Source: Patiria pectinifera (lineage: Eukaryota; Echinodermata; Asteroidea; Valvatida; Asterinidae). Taken from it: 64,000 nt of DNA. This document shows, in pieces, positions 10,504-21,678 of this stretch. The notes beneath the pieces were generated by a model. That model was given only the letters and a program-made list of their open reading frames with translations. It was not told the origin of the DNA and searched no databases. The DNA lies in the NCBI GenBank assembly GCA_029964075.1, contig CM057134.1, positions 18,330,905 to 18,394,904 on the forward strand. Direction: 5' to 3'. A program made the position numbers and the translations under genes. How positions within the stretch are numbered: the first letter of the stretch is position 1; each line of letters starts with the position of its first letter.

Positions 10504-12636
10504 AAGGGGCGTGCGTAGCACGTCGCATCCATCCTGCAGTGTAGTCATGGGTTAGGGTTATGGTGTTGATCTCTTAGAGTCCGAGCGGGATCGCGAGCAG
10601 GACCATGAAGGGGCGTGAGTAACACGCCGCGATCACCCCGCAGTGAAGTGGCAGGCTTGCTGATTGAGCGAAGCGGGTGACCTGTGTCTAGGCAGAGAAT
10701 TCCCACAATGTAGTATGTAGTGATGTGAAAATCCCACTGGTTACTATGACTTAGAAAAGTCATGCTGATATGTATGGAACCCTGCGTGGTAAATACAATG
10801 TGTTTGTGCTCAAATTGACTCTGCATAGACTTTGTACACAACCAAAGAAGTGGCGTCTGGATACTACATTCTTTCCATTTGTTTTTCATGATCCATGTCT
10901 TTGTCATCTGGATCATTCCACCGGGTTGGGAAACAATGTGTGACATATGACCATATTGATGAATGCCTTGCCAGCAGTTGCTCTACATAAGATTTGTTGT
11001 TAGGTGTTTCACTACTGCAGAAACTTTGAAATCATGTGAATGTATTTTGCCAAAAATATGAGCAAAAAAAGGTACAAATATTATATTTGTACCTTTTTTT
11101 ATATAAAGAAATTCCTGTAAAACATGCAATACAATAAGAAAAGCTTTCGTTATGGTAGTCGGGTATCAAATGGAGCAGAAATGATAGCTTGGTTGTGGAC
11201 GTAACATTGACACCATGTCAACCCCAAATATCACACCTCCATTGAGTGATTTTGACACCATTACTTCCACATTAAGGTATTGTTTCTGCTATATTTGAAC
11301 CCTGACTATACGAAAACAAAAGATTTTCTTGGTGCATTAGGTGTCCAGTTATAAATATGCAATGTCAGTTTGGGTAATATTTGACGTATGTGCAAAAAAC
11401 GGCACAAAAAGAATATTTGGATGGAACATGACACGGAGTCAATGTTACCTCCGAATTTATACATTTTTACTCATACATGTATTTTTGTCAAAGTACATTC
11501 AAATGATTTCAAACTTTCTCAAGTATTGAAAAACCCTCAGACAAATATTATGTTGAGCAATTGTTTAGAATGCATTGATCATTTAAATGATAACCAAATA
11601 TTTGGATGTAACATGCACTGCTTCCCAACTCGATGGAATGACCAATCTTTGATTGATCATCCTCAATCAGATTGTTGCTCACCTTGGATTAATGCTTGAA
11701 TGATGCATTTTCACAACAGCAAATTCCTCTACAGCTGGCAGTCAGGCTCCTGTCCAGTAACCTCTGTGTTCCGCCTTCGGTAGCAGGGAGGGGGTGTAGG
11801 CCTTACTGCAATTAAAAAAATTTAAAATAAAAAAGTTATTAATAAAACTTCTTGTACTACCGTAAGTGGTACAACCCACGGCGGCCGGGTAGCAGCGAGG
11901 CCGGGTAACATGTAAAGACAGCTACACGGCACCGTCCGTACAACCGGGCCGTACCAGTACCTTGAGAGTACAGAAAACGAAAAGGAATGGGGCATGATCT
12001 AGGGCCTAATAGGCTAAAAAAAAAAAGTCTTCGGTTTCTGGTATGGAGCTTGCCCCAAAAGTGGTGAGGCGACGCGCCCTTTTTTAAATTTTTTTATTTT
12101 TGTTTCCATTCAAATGTTGGCTGATGACTGCAAATGGTGCCGGACTAAATTTAGTGCAAAATATATGGGAGCCCATAGAGGGCACATAAAACTTATACTG
12201 TAAAAACATGTTAAAATTGTGCAGCAGCAGGATTCCAGTCAAACAAGTGAGTTTGTCGGTTTTGAGACATCATCTAACTTTGAAAAAAAAAACCTTTTCA
12301 ATATTGCCGACGCGCATGGCTACGGCGACGCGTGCGCATACCAGAAACCGGAAACTTTTTTGGGCCATATGCAAAAAGTATGCAAATTAGACGCATGCGC
12401 AACAGGCTTTGCAAAACCGGTCTTCGAATGCAAAGCTGTAATACGTGAAAAGCTGTAATACTTGCAAAGCTGTAATACTTGAGTTGTATGAATACAACAT
12501 GGCCGAGTAAAGTGTCCACCAACCAACCAACCAACATAAGCAGCTCAAGCCCAAGGCGTGTTTCACGAAATAATATAGTAAAAAAACAAATGCCCAGTGG
12601 CCGTTTTAACATCTGTTTTTAAATTAACTTGTTAAA
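10504..12636. other. Intergenic repeat-rich stretch
   Basis: It starts with the disrupted partner of a local duplication (GAAGGGGCGTG, CACG, CGCAGTG words near 10503-10545 and 10608-10645). Segments around 10800-10870 share words with the duplicated block at 13200-13945 (GACTTTGTACACAACCA, CATCTGG/CATCCTGACACCAC). Three AAAGCTGTAATAC words cluster at 12430-12480. No gene is supported. Confidence 0.35.
11064..11100. repeat. Perfect 17-bp-arm palindrome
   Basis: AAAAAAAGGTACAAATA (11064-11080) is followed by TTA and then its exact reverse complement (11084-11100). It could extrude as a cruciform or form an RNA hairpin. It may be the core of a decayed foldback element. The A and T tracts give it weak terminator-like looks, but that has no meaning in this eukaryotic context. 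Confidence 0.85.
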
Positions 12637-13153
12637 TTAAAGGGAATGTACAACATTTGCTTTTGCTGTTATTTTCAGAAATAAATGGATAATTTGCAGG
12701 AGTAGTATGTTATAATAAATATTGTTACACTGACTTGTTTCACGTTTTGTGTTCGTAGATGCTGGAAAAACAAAGACAACCAATCATGTTCTTGTTGTCT
12801 GGTTCCCTGACACCACTTAATGAAACAGAGCAATTTTAGACATTGGGGAATTGTAAGGTCAAAGAATCAGTCCAGCTGGCTTTTACCCCTTCACAAAGAA
12901 AATGCGGAATAACTAAATATGAAAGAATGGGAGTTTTTTTATCAAAAAGACAGTTTTCTCCCAACGCTGGTCGGCCGACCAGCGTTGGAAATTGATACAA
13001 AAATACCACTTTACTTGAAAACGTCAGCACACCTGAAGCCATGAATTTACAGAATGCTTTAGACTGTCATTCCCTAACAGTCCAGTAAAGTATTTCGTTA
13101 TAATTTGATCACTTTGGTTTTTGATGTTTGCAAATGTGTTATCTTCCCTTTAA
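12637..13153 (-). mobile_element. TTAA-flanked MITE, copy 1
   Basis: The element is bounded by TTAA at both ends, with inverted ends TTAAAGGGAA and (from the right) TTAAAGGGAAG. It is a full-length, inverted relative of the copy at 38297-38799: the words CAAACATCAAAAA, GATCAAATTAT, GGTGTGCTGAC and CTGGTTCCCTGA occur in the same order. TTAA target choice is typical of piggyBac and Kolobok transposons. A GGTCGGCCGACC palindrome lies near the middle (about 12969). No transposase is encoded. Confidence 0.7.
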
Positions 13154-13199
13154 ATTGGTGGAAAAAATGTTGCAATTTAATTTGGAGGAAAGAATATTG

Positions 13200-13945
13200 C
13201 ATCCTGACACCACTTCTTTCACATAATATCTCAATGAATGTCAGTCATTGCAAAAATGACGTTGAAAAGACATGAAGGCAAGAATGCTGTATCCAGACGC
13301 CACCTCCGGTTGTGTACAATGTCTATGGAGAGTCGATTGCATTTTCAAAGTATTTTCCAACAAAATTGGAAATGCTTCTCAGTCCCAGATTCATGTCATT
13401 TCAACATTTTTGCAATGACTGATTTTCATTGAGATAATATATGATGAAAAAAGTTGGAAAGGTAGGAAAGTCACATTTTCCTTGAAAAGTGCGTTTCAAA
13501 ATTACACCAAATACATGTATGAGTTAATCTGAAGAAAAAAGGGGAAAAAATGTTGCAACCTGACGCCACATCAGCGGTCGTGTTCAAAGTGTATGAAGAA
13601 TCAAGAAAATTGTGAGAGTTGATTGCATTTTCAAAGTATTTCCTAACAAAATTGGAAACGTTTCTGAGTCCCAGATTCATGTCTTATCACCATTTTTGCA
13701 AATACTGACCTTCATTGAGATGATATATGAAGAAAAAAGTGGCGTCAGGACGGTCAGGTTGCAACATTTTCTTCCGAAAAAAGACTGCTTTAGCCTGCAA
13801 AAGTCATATCTGCAAAAGTCACTTTTGAACGGAACTCGTAAAAAATAAAGGTGTCCTGAAGATACGATAACCGAAAATACTTTGAAAATGCACTCAAACA
13901 TAGACTTTGTACACAACCACGGAAGTAGCACCTTGATTCTCTCCA
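13200..13945. repeat. Duplicated block with internal inverted copies
   Basis: A segment of about 140 bp (GATTGCATTTTCAAAGTATTT, AACAAAATTGGAAA, AGTCCCAGATTCATGTC, TTCATTGAGAT) occurs at about 13333-13440 and again at 13620-13725. The start of the block carries the reverse complement of part of it (GCAAAAATGACGTTGAAAAGACATGAA near 13250 against CATGTCATTTCAACATTTTTGC near 13393). This looks like a rearranged foldback element. Reading frames through it are not conserved. Confidence 0.6.
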
Positions 13946-14258
13946 AATTGGAAATTGTTCACAGTTTAATAGTTTAATAACTGTTCGATTTGCAGACTGT
14001 GCATTCTACACAATGCACATCGGCAAAATGAAATGGCATTTTGAAGTGTCTCATGCAGACCATCAAAAGCTATCCATTTACAGCAGTTGAAAATCGCATC
14101 ACGGCAGTCGTTAGCCTCATAAATGTGGCCAATTTACTGGACTACCTCCGAAAATAAAGACCACATTTCCACCATGTACAAAAACATGTCGAACATTGTC
14201 AAATTTTGATTTTCACATTTAGGCTTAGCTTGTAGTTTTTTTTTGCTTTAGAAGCATA

Positions 14259-14467
14259 CTCACCCTCTTTAGCTAATCAGAAAGTGCTGCCTTTTTCAGA
14301 TGTCTACTTTTTCGTGAAATTTCCGGAAGTTCGTTTGCACACGTTTGCGTATCAAAATTTCAACATGAAATTTCACGAAAATTAGAAAAAGGCAGCACTT
14401 CATGAAAAACCTATAATCTGAATCTGAAAAAGGCAGCACTTTATGATTAGCCTTTAAAGAGGGTGAG
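14259..14467. mobile_element. TA-flanked MITE nested in the left arm
   Basis: CTCACCCTCTTTAG at the left is mirrored by CTTTAAAGAGGGTGAG at the right, with TA on both sides (14257-14258 and 14468-14469). The inverted repeat continues inward (AAAGTGCTGCCTTTTTCAG against CTGAAAAAGGCAGCACTTT) and beyond the TA (TAGAAGCAT against ATGCTTCTA). TA duplication fits the mariner/Tc1 group. It interrupts the arm of the larger element, so it inserted later. Confidence 0.7.
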
Positions 14468-15025
14468 TACATGTACAATGTATGCTTCTAAAGGGCAATT
14501 CCACACCAAAGTGGACATGACACTAAAAAATTCAAATGCATGTGACCAAACAATTTTGGCTAAAAGAAAGCTAAAAGTCTATATTTTCAAGAAGTCAGAT
14601 TTTATTTTTGATAAATTTCGGTACCAAAAAATAGGATTACGTAATCATCCTGTTTTAATCCTAAAAATGTGATTAATAGTGATTTATATGAAAGTATTCT
14701 ACCAATACACACACAAAAATATGTACTAATGCCATCAATTTCTGTCATGAGAAAGTATATGTCATGAAAAACTGACTGAAACTTTTTTTTTACGCTTTGC
14801 GTAATTTGTTTCGCTTCAGTGACTTCTAATATTTCAGCCTTCGAAAATATCCTTATGTTACCGAAAAAATACATATTTTTAATTTATTTTTAAAATTTGC
14901 AGTATGAATGCAATAAAAGATATTGTGCAAAGCAAGTTTACATGTAGGTACATGTAGACCTTCAATATGACATTATAACTGACACTTCTGTACTTCTCAT
15001 TTTTTAATTACAATTAATTAAATCA

Positions 15026-15060
15026 CGTCCTTCCGTTACCAAATTGGTAACGGAAGGACG
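15026..15060. repeat. Perfect 35-bp palindrome of the GTCCTTCCGTTACC motif
   Basis: CGTCCTTCCGTTACCAA, a single A, then the exact reverse complement. It is followed directly by a third, inverted copy (GTAACGGAAGGAC, 15061-15073). It belongs to the motif cluster of the surrounding element and is probably a multimeric protein-binding site of that transposon, but no binding protein can be named. Confidence 0.85.
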
Positions 15061-15252
15061 GTAACGGAAGGACAAATGTTACTTTTATCAAATGTTACGA
15101 CATTTGGGCTCATGTTTGAAAAATGAAAATCACTGCAACTACATGCATGTATAATGAGCATTGAAAGGACATTTTTTTGACCCACCTTCACAAAGGTGGT
15201 ATGAGCAGGGCAAGGTGTTCATTACAAAGGATGGCACAGGCATACATGTATA

Positions 15253-15291
15253 TGTACAACATGTACAATGTACATTTGTACATGTTGTACA
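15253..15291. repeat. Perfect hairpin of TACATGT-type words
   Basis: The 16-bp arms TGTACAACATGTACAA and TTGTACATGTTGTACA enclose the loop TGTACAT. ACATGTAC words are frequent through the window; this is the densest cluster (about 15240-15330) and the only one forming a long perfect hairpin. Confidence 0.8.
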
Positions 15292-16640
15292 ATGTATGTT
15301 AATGTACCGGTACTCGTACATGTATGGAGTTGTTGCAGAAAATCAAATCATAAAGTTGCTGCCATCACCATTCATGGGCCATAGAGAAAGATACAATTTC
15401 TGTGAAGCCATTCCAGAAGCAAATTAAGTCAAAAATGAGATGGCAGAAAGTACCGGTACTATTGGGCACTTTCATACAATTTACATGTGCAAGACATGTG
15501 AGGTGTGATTTTTGACAAATTAAGTTAACAACTTCAGTTTGGATGTTTATAAGTTAATTATTGTTAATACTTTAAATCATTATAATTTGATTTCAAACAT
15601 TGAATTTAGAGTTCAATTAAAAGCAACTGCTAAAACATTTTTTTAAAGCATAATGATTCTGAAGCCATCAGTTCTACCGGTAGATGTTTTTAACTTAAAT
15701 GTACATGTAGGCTGGTCGCGCCCCCCCCCCCACCCTTTAGGTAAACCACTGAACCTACCGGTATTATTATTAAAAGTTGTTGGTGAACATGTAACCAATA
15801 TATTCAAGTGTTCAAATACTGTGTACTTAAACTTTTAAGGATTAAGGTGATGGGTTTGAAGTCTATTTCTGTAGTAGTCTTGTGTTCGTGAATTGTGTGT
15901 TTTTGGTTGTTTTCGTTTTTCATTTATTATCATTAATTAGCAGGCACCTATCTTTATCTCAATAGTTTCTTGGGTATAATTATTTATGCCAGGTCTGCAT
16001 ATTGTTGATTTCACATTCAGTTACACATTTCAGCAATTTGTTTCACTTGTATAATTAGTGTGAATTAACATTTTGTTGATGCTATAGTTTTATTGAGTAA
16101 ACCTGGTGTCCTTCCGTTACCGTTCTTCCGTTAACAAATTATAATCCACTTAAGACGTTGTAATTACAACTTAAATTCAAATGAAAGGTGGTATAGTATA
16201 GATAAAGCTTCAGGGATTTCATTTCCTACCTTTAAAATAAAATTGCTCCATAAAATTCACAGAGTTTATGCAAAACACATGTAGGCCAAAGTTGGAAAAC
16301 CCTTGTCCGTTTTACCGTCCTTCCGTTACCAACCTAATTAATATTCATAATTCATGAACGAGAGATATTCATGCCCCCCAAAAGTGTGGAAATTGAAGGT
16401 TAGCTGTAAGTAATAACAGTGTCTGTGATATACACATTTGAAAATTTGTTTAATGAGTGAAAACGTCCTTCCGTTACCGTGGAATTGCCCTGAAGCAAAA
16501 AACCCTACAAACTAAGCCTAAATGTGAAAATCAAAATTTGACAAAGTTCAACATGTTTTTGTACATGGTGGAAGTGTGGCCTTATTTACGGAGGCAGTCC
16601 AGTAAATTGGCCACATTTATGGGGCTAGGCAGTCGTGTAG

Positions 16641-18360
16641 CCACTACATTTCACTCGGTCGATTTGTGCCCAATTTCCGGACGCCCCGTTTTGGACTAAA
16701 TGTCACAACAATAAAATAGTTCACAAGGGTTTAATACCAAGGATAATTAAGCTAACAGTACCGGTATTTAACTGAATGTATTTGAAGCTTGAATACACAC
16801 ACGTTTGGCAACAACACTGCATGAGAAAAGTCGATGGACGACTTTCAAGTGCAACTTGCATCACGTTAGGGGACTCCATGTTTACAAGTCCCGCCATTAA
16901 CAGCGCCCCCAAGTGTTTGCTTTCAAAATAATAAATGCATTTTTTTTTTTTTTTATTAAATTTATTTGCCTTTTACTTTCCGACACTCTGAACCAACGAG
17001 CAGACTATTTAAACGTAGCAGCCTAGACGAACTCTCATTGCTCAGCCGTTGCATGATATAATCTTTATCGCTGTATTTCGGTTTCGATGCTTATAATTAC
17101 TCAAAGCTCGTCTACAAAATTGTCCACAAAAGGCCTTTTTTATAACAAAAGAGGGCGCTCACGCATGGCGGTCGATGGTCACGACGCCATTCTAGGAGTA
17201 AACCACAGACGTAAATTGGGGATGGGCTTATTCAAGTTTACATCAAAAATTACGTTTTAGACTGAAGCAAGCTTTATTAAGTTGCTTCAATAGACGTCCT
17301 AACAATTTTCTACTGTCCCCTAAACAAAATAGTGTCTCCACAGCGCCCCTAATATTATGGCCTTATTTGGTGTGTTAATAAATTATAATTATTATCACTC
17401 AGTTATTGCGCGTTGCAGGGGACTTGTGATGATATACAACCGGTAGGCTCTTCTATGTCATTTACCGGATAAGTTACGGCACACTAGTTAAGCCTCCAGG
17501 ACTACACATGGTTTACGTTGCATCGCTTTCAAAAGAGCTTGACACCTAAAGTGACGATCGCCCAGTCTCAAATTTCAGGCCGTTACCCCCCCCCCCCCCT
17601 CCCCTGGTGCAGGTCAAAGCTGAGCGATAAACACATTGAGAGCCCTAAATTATACTCAAATTGATTTCTGTTGTTTTTGATGCAGAAGTTTGGAAAGTGA
17701 CATAGAATATTTTTGGTAGTCAATTTTATTTAATGGTTTTCCTTTTTTAAGCGCTGGCAGGAGCTTCTACATGTCACTTGGTGGTCGGTCAAAATCGTGT
17801 TATAATACTCGAGTACTCCTCCGGAAATATGTGATTTCATGAAAACGTTCAAATTTGGATATGGTTGTACTGTGTGTGTGTAGGGGGGGGGGGCTTTCAA
17901 AATGACCGGTCTGAAGCTACCCATTCCGGGTCTACCAGGTATGAAATTACCCGGTCCGAAATTACCCTGTCAGAAATTGCCAGCACCACGCAGTAACATT
18001 ACCAGTCCATTTTTGACTCAACTTAATACTTCAATTTTACTGATAGCCCAGTATTTCTTAGTGCTCACACCGGCAAAACAATTCTTCATCAATTACCCCA
18101 ATTACTGAGCAATTACCAAACTTGATTAAACAAATGTTATTTACCTTTAGTTATAAGCACTTGAGAGTGGCATAATAAATACGTTACAGAACGTTATGTT
18201 TTGAAATAATAATGTTTATAATAATTACTTTCTGTTAAGATTCCGATTCAGCGTAGATATTAGCATCCTGGGAAGAATTAATAATCTAACAGATTTTCCG
18301 TTGTATCAAAACGAAGCTAAATAACCAATTTCTAATATTCTCTGACTTTTTTCTTTTCAG
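16641..18360. other. Intergenic, nothing recognised
   Basis: AT-rich sequence with homopolymer runs of C (around 17587) and G (around 17884), a T run near 16940 and an ATTACC/AAATTACCC repeat near 17942-17980. Poly-C and poly-G tracts alternate with short random frames. The last 20 bases (TGACTTTTTTCTTTTCAG) form a strong splice acceptor used in the exon-like call at 18361. Confidence 0.4.
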
Positions 18361-18617
18361 ATCATTGTATGTTTATTGACATACTACAGTTTCAAGGAAA
18401 ATGTATCCCAGAGGGATCGGTAACCTTGTGCCCAGGAGCCAGACCGTATCGAGTTAATCAAGGACTACAGGAGAATGCCTGGAGTAAATCTTTCAACCTC
18501 GTCCCCCAGCCTTGCCCCAGACTGTCGGGGGGATTGACCGAGTTGCCAGCGGACGATACGCAGATCACGTGCACCATCAATCTCTCAAAAATGTCTTGTT
18601 TATTTAAATCGCGCTGA
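18361..18617 (+). CDS. Exon-like segment, unidentified
   Basis: It follows a strong pyrimidine-rich acceptor ending at 18360. In one frame it is open for 84 residues to a TGA at 18615-18617. The predicted peptide has six cysteines and no low-complexity runs. An alternative donor (TCG, GTAACC) at 18420 would end the exon after 59 bases; with that donor, another frame joins to the segment at 18861 without a stop. I do not recognise a domain. It lies 8 kb upstream of Wnt4 on the same strand, but no junction connects it to Wnt4. Splice-site quality is the only positive evidence, so this may be chance or a transposon remnant. Confidence 0.22.
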
Positions 18618-18860
18618 GGAGTTGAAAGCATGACACAAGCAGCCTCCAAAAATGTATAATATTGATAATTAGGCCTAGACATGAAACTTTACCAGAGCAA
18701 TGGGGGTGAATGTTCCATGTAAGTTCACTGATTGCTTGGTTAAAGTCGCGGTAACTTGCATAGGCCCTAATTTGATATAATTTTCACAAATATTTATGGC
18801 AGTATATTAGGATTATACGTTCTGCATGCAAGTTTACTGAAGGTTGTATTTGCTTTATAG

Positions 18861-19035
18861 AGACGGCATCGACCGAGACTGGGACACTGAGTGCAGAAGA
18901 ATATGCGAAACAACATCAGGCCAACTTTACTTTCAGCAGACAAAATTCTCCAAATATTTCATGAGGCAAAGACAAGGTTCTCAGTATTTCACCCAGCCAA
19001 GAGACATTTCTTCCAAAATCCATGCACCTGAGTGA
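18861..19035 (+). CDS. Exon-like segment, unidentified
   Basis: An acceptor (TGTATTTGCTTTATAG) ends at 18860. One frame is open for 57 residues to TGA at 19033-19035 and is hydrophilic (RDWDTECRRICETTSGQLYF and onward). A second frame gives about 33 protein-like residues to a stop near 18963. When the short form of the previous segment (18361-18419) is spliced here, the first of these frames stays open across the junction. No family is recognised and no downstream polyadenylation signal was confirmed. Confidence 0.2.
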
Positions 19036-19662
19036 TGCAAAGTGATTTCAATTTGAAGCCCAAGACTAGCATATAGACTGGTATCCAACTTTTTGAAAAG
19101 ATTAACCATTCAGTAGTCTGGTGGCATGACTATGGAGAGACATTTGACCGCGGTATGTGACCTTTGACATCAAATGAAGGTTACCATGTTGCATCTATGA
19201 CCCGAGTTCCAATTGGACTTTAACTTTTGAAATGAGACCAATTTTTCGAAACTTTAACCAAAATACCACATACATACGGACGAACATACATAGTATGTAT
19301 ACGGACAGACATAGTGATTGCATGGTCTCTTTCCTGAACTTTGTCCAGACGAGACAAAAATTGGACCTCAAATTTATGGAACGAGCCAAATGCAAAAAGT
19401 CTGGAACACTTGTCACTGCAAACAAATCTTGACTTCGTGAGTACTGGTATCACTTCTAAGCAACAACAAGTCCTTTCAATTACCTGCAATTTTGAAACCC
19501 TGTAATAAAGTGCCCTTTAATCCCTTCAAAAAGGGACCCAACCTATCGAAGCCTGTAATCGTATTAACCCAACAATGAGCACTGCGCTGCGATGTCTTTT
19601 TACTCCTTTGATCCTTCAAGTTTCTTTATTATCTTCTCCTGATCTGTCCTATTTGTGGTCAG

Positions 19663-19865
19663 GTTTTTTTTTTGCGGCTTCGGATCCTCTGTGGACGAGG
19701 CAATTACGATACCAGGCAGTCAGTGTGTTGGCTTTATGAGAACGCGGACCCCACACGTTTACTCACTCCTGCATGAACTGTGGAGAGATATTAACAAGAT
19801 ATATCTAGCAGAGAAAGAGAAGAAACCGTTGTTGAGAAAGTCAGACGACTTTCAGTTATTCCCAG
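19663..19865 (+). CDS. Exon-like segment, unidentified
   Basis: The segment has an acceptor (CTATTTGTGGTCAG) on the left and a donor (CCCAG, GTAATG) on the right. One frame is open throughout (67 codons plus split codons), with a protein-like composition including VYSLLHELWRDINKIYLAEK and a lysine-rich stretch after it. The open frame continues past the donor to a stop at about 19984, where an 18-bp word (GTTTCCGTAATCTCAAAA) is tandemly doubled. It may be a third exon of the gene suggested by 18361 and 18861. I do not recognise the protein. Confidence 0.25.
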
Positions 19866-19997
19866 GTAATGAGGCAAGGGTTTCCGTAATCTCAAAAGTT
19901 TCCGTAATCTCAAAAAAGGCTCAGATCGGAAGCATGAAGAAACCAAATAGGAGAATGTGTTATTTCCCAGCTTTGCTGCATTGATAATGTTGCTATA

Positions 19998-20504
19998 CAG
20001 GGTGAGTCAAAAAAAGCGAAACCCGAATGTTTGGACCATTGTTTTAGTGAAGTTCTGCATGTAGCCCTTTCCAAATCTAGGATACGAAAGCCCAATTCAT
20101 AAGCTTTCTTTTAGTACAAGAACCATTCAAATCACTCATGTACTTTTCAAGTTACGGAATTTTAAACACAACCACCGTTTTAAAGTTCTGTCCATGGATC
20201 ACAAAAAGGTAAGCAAAACGAAAACAAATCACATAGGGATGTGCGTGAATTGTTTTCGTTTTGCTGAAAGAACGCACATCTTTTTTTGGTGATCCGTGGA
20301 CAGAAATTTAAAACGGAGGGTGTGTTTAAAATTCCGTAACTTGAAAAGTACATGAGTGGTTTGAGTGATGTGAATGATTCTTGTACTAAAAGAAAGCTTA
20401 TGATTTGGGCTTCCATATCCTGGATTTTCAAAGTGCTACATGCAGAACTTCATTTCAACAATAGTCCCGACATTTGGGTTTCGCTTTTTTTTTGACTCAC
20501 CCTG
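19998..20504. mobile_element. Foldback MITE, mariner/Tc1 type, copy 2
   Basis: The ends are CAGGGTGAGTCAAAAAAA and TTTTTTTTTGACTCACCCTG, exactly flanked by TA on both sides (19996-19997, 20505-20506). The two halves are inverted copies of each other for nearly the whole 507 bp, with words shared in order with the copy at 7356-7857. There is no coding capacity. This copy has better-preserved ends and defines the element boundary and its TA target duplication. Confidence 0.85.
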
Positions 20505-20618
20505 TACATGGTGACTTTTGGAGTGATCCCTTGCTTCATGTCATCAGGTTTATACGGCTTTTCCGAGTCCGACTAGCGCCCCTTGAACTAAGATATTGAA
20601 CATAGATATTGACTCAAT

Positions 20619-20710
20619 GAGGAAGCTCAGTAGATAGAGCACCGGAACGGCAATCTGGAGGTCGCAGGTTCAAACATGGCTCCAGTCAATTGCTTGGTTG
20701 AACTTTTATT
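20619..20710 (+). mobile_element. tRNA-like SINE head
   Basis: GCTCAGTAGATAGAGCA is a good A box and GCAGGTTCAAAC a good B box at tRNA spacing. A 5-bp anticodon-like stem (CCGGA/TCTGG) can be drawn around a 7-base loop, but the base before the anticodon is C rather than the invariant T and the T arm does not pair well. The following TCAATTGCTTGGTTGAACTTTT is not tRNA. It is best read as a short tRNA-derived SINE rather than a functional tRNA. Confidence 0.6.
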
Positions 20711-21678
20711 ATTATACTATACACGTGGTAAGTGTCCCTTTGTTGTTTATTTGAATTTTAAAAAGATAGTTTCAGAATTGGAGATGTAGGACACTTTTCG
20801 AGAAAACAGTGGAAAACCATGCACAACCTTTTGATCACGAAACACGATTTCGTCAATAGCACTCTTTATTCCAGAAATCACCCAACTGACTGATCGTTGG
20901 AAATTACATATACATTTCTTGAGTTCTTCTAAATGACAGCAAACAAAACAGAATAATTTCACAGGGTGTTTGGACTGTGCAATCCTTAATCCAAGATATT
21001 TGATAATCATTCAGATGGTTACTTTTGGGATAAATGCAAAGGATCATGGACTAGCCCATGCACAAAAACTGGTAAACCTTTAGCCAAGTTTTGTTTCCCA
21101 AGCCACTGACCTTCAAAATAATTGAGGACTACGATGACCCCATTTTACCATGTCCGAAACACAACCCATACAGTGACCGATATTGGCTGACCTAAAAATC
21201 ACGGCCGTAAAAAAGGTGAGAGTTATTTCAACAATTTCAGCGCCGTGAGCCGAAAATAAGACAGCGCTGCGAGCGTAAGAAGGCTTTCCCGTGCACTTTA
21301 CGAGGCGTTCATTCAGTCACTGTATCCGCGCTACGTGCGCTATAGTCTCGTGGATGATCGCCTCTTGGGAAAACGGATTCTACTTTTCAAAGTAAAGTTT
21401 CTTCTTAGTTTTGTACGTTTTTGCTAGTCACATGAAGGGCCATTCCAGTGTCCTTCATATGATGTACGTATATCTCAACGATTGACTCACTGACTCCTGA
21501 CTGTCCGATCAGCCGGGCGGTGCTATCGTATAGGGTCACCCGTAACGCAAATTGGCTAAATTCGGCCCATATTGTGGAGCACGAGATTAAAAACACTGAC
21601 TTTCATTCGTTCTGAATCAAATGAATAGAAGTGTGTCCGCTATGGAATCAGTTTTATAGGAGCTTGACAGTATACAAA

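Larger units (their letters stand above)
14105..16640. mobile_element. 2.5-kb inverted-repeat element with GTCCTTCCGTTACC motifs
   Basis: The left arm (14105-14247, continuing after a nested MITE at about 14490-14505) is the reverse complement of the right arm (about 16481-16640). Paired words include CATAAATGTGGCCAATTTACTGGACT, CCACCATGTACAAAAACATG and AGGGCAATTCCAC. Between the arms lie at least six copies or near-copies of GTCCTTCCGTTACC in both orientations (15028, 15046, 15061, 16108, 16317, 16465). No transposase-like frame is seen. The superfamily is not assigned; subterminal motif clusters are typical of transposase binding in DNA transposons. Confidence 0.65.

Noticed and set aside
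20619-20690. Functional tRNA gene
   Set aside because: A and B boxes are good, but the base before the anticodon is C and the T stem and acceptor stem do not pair; a SINE head explains it.
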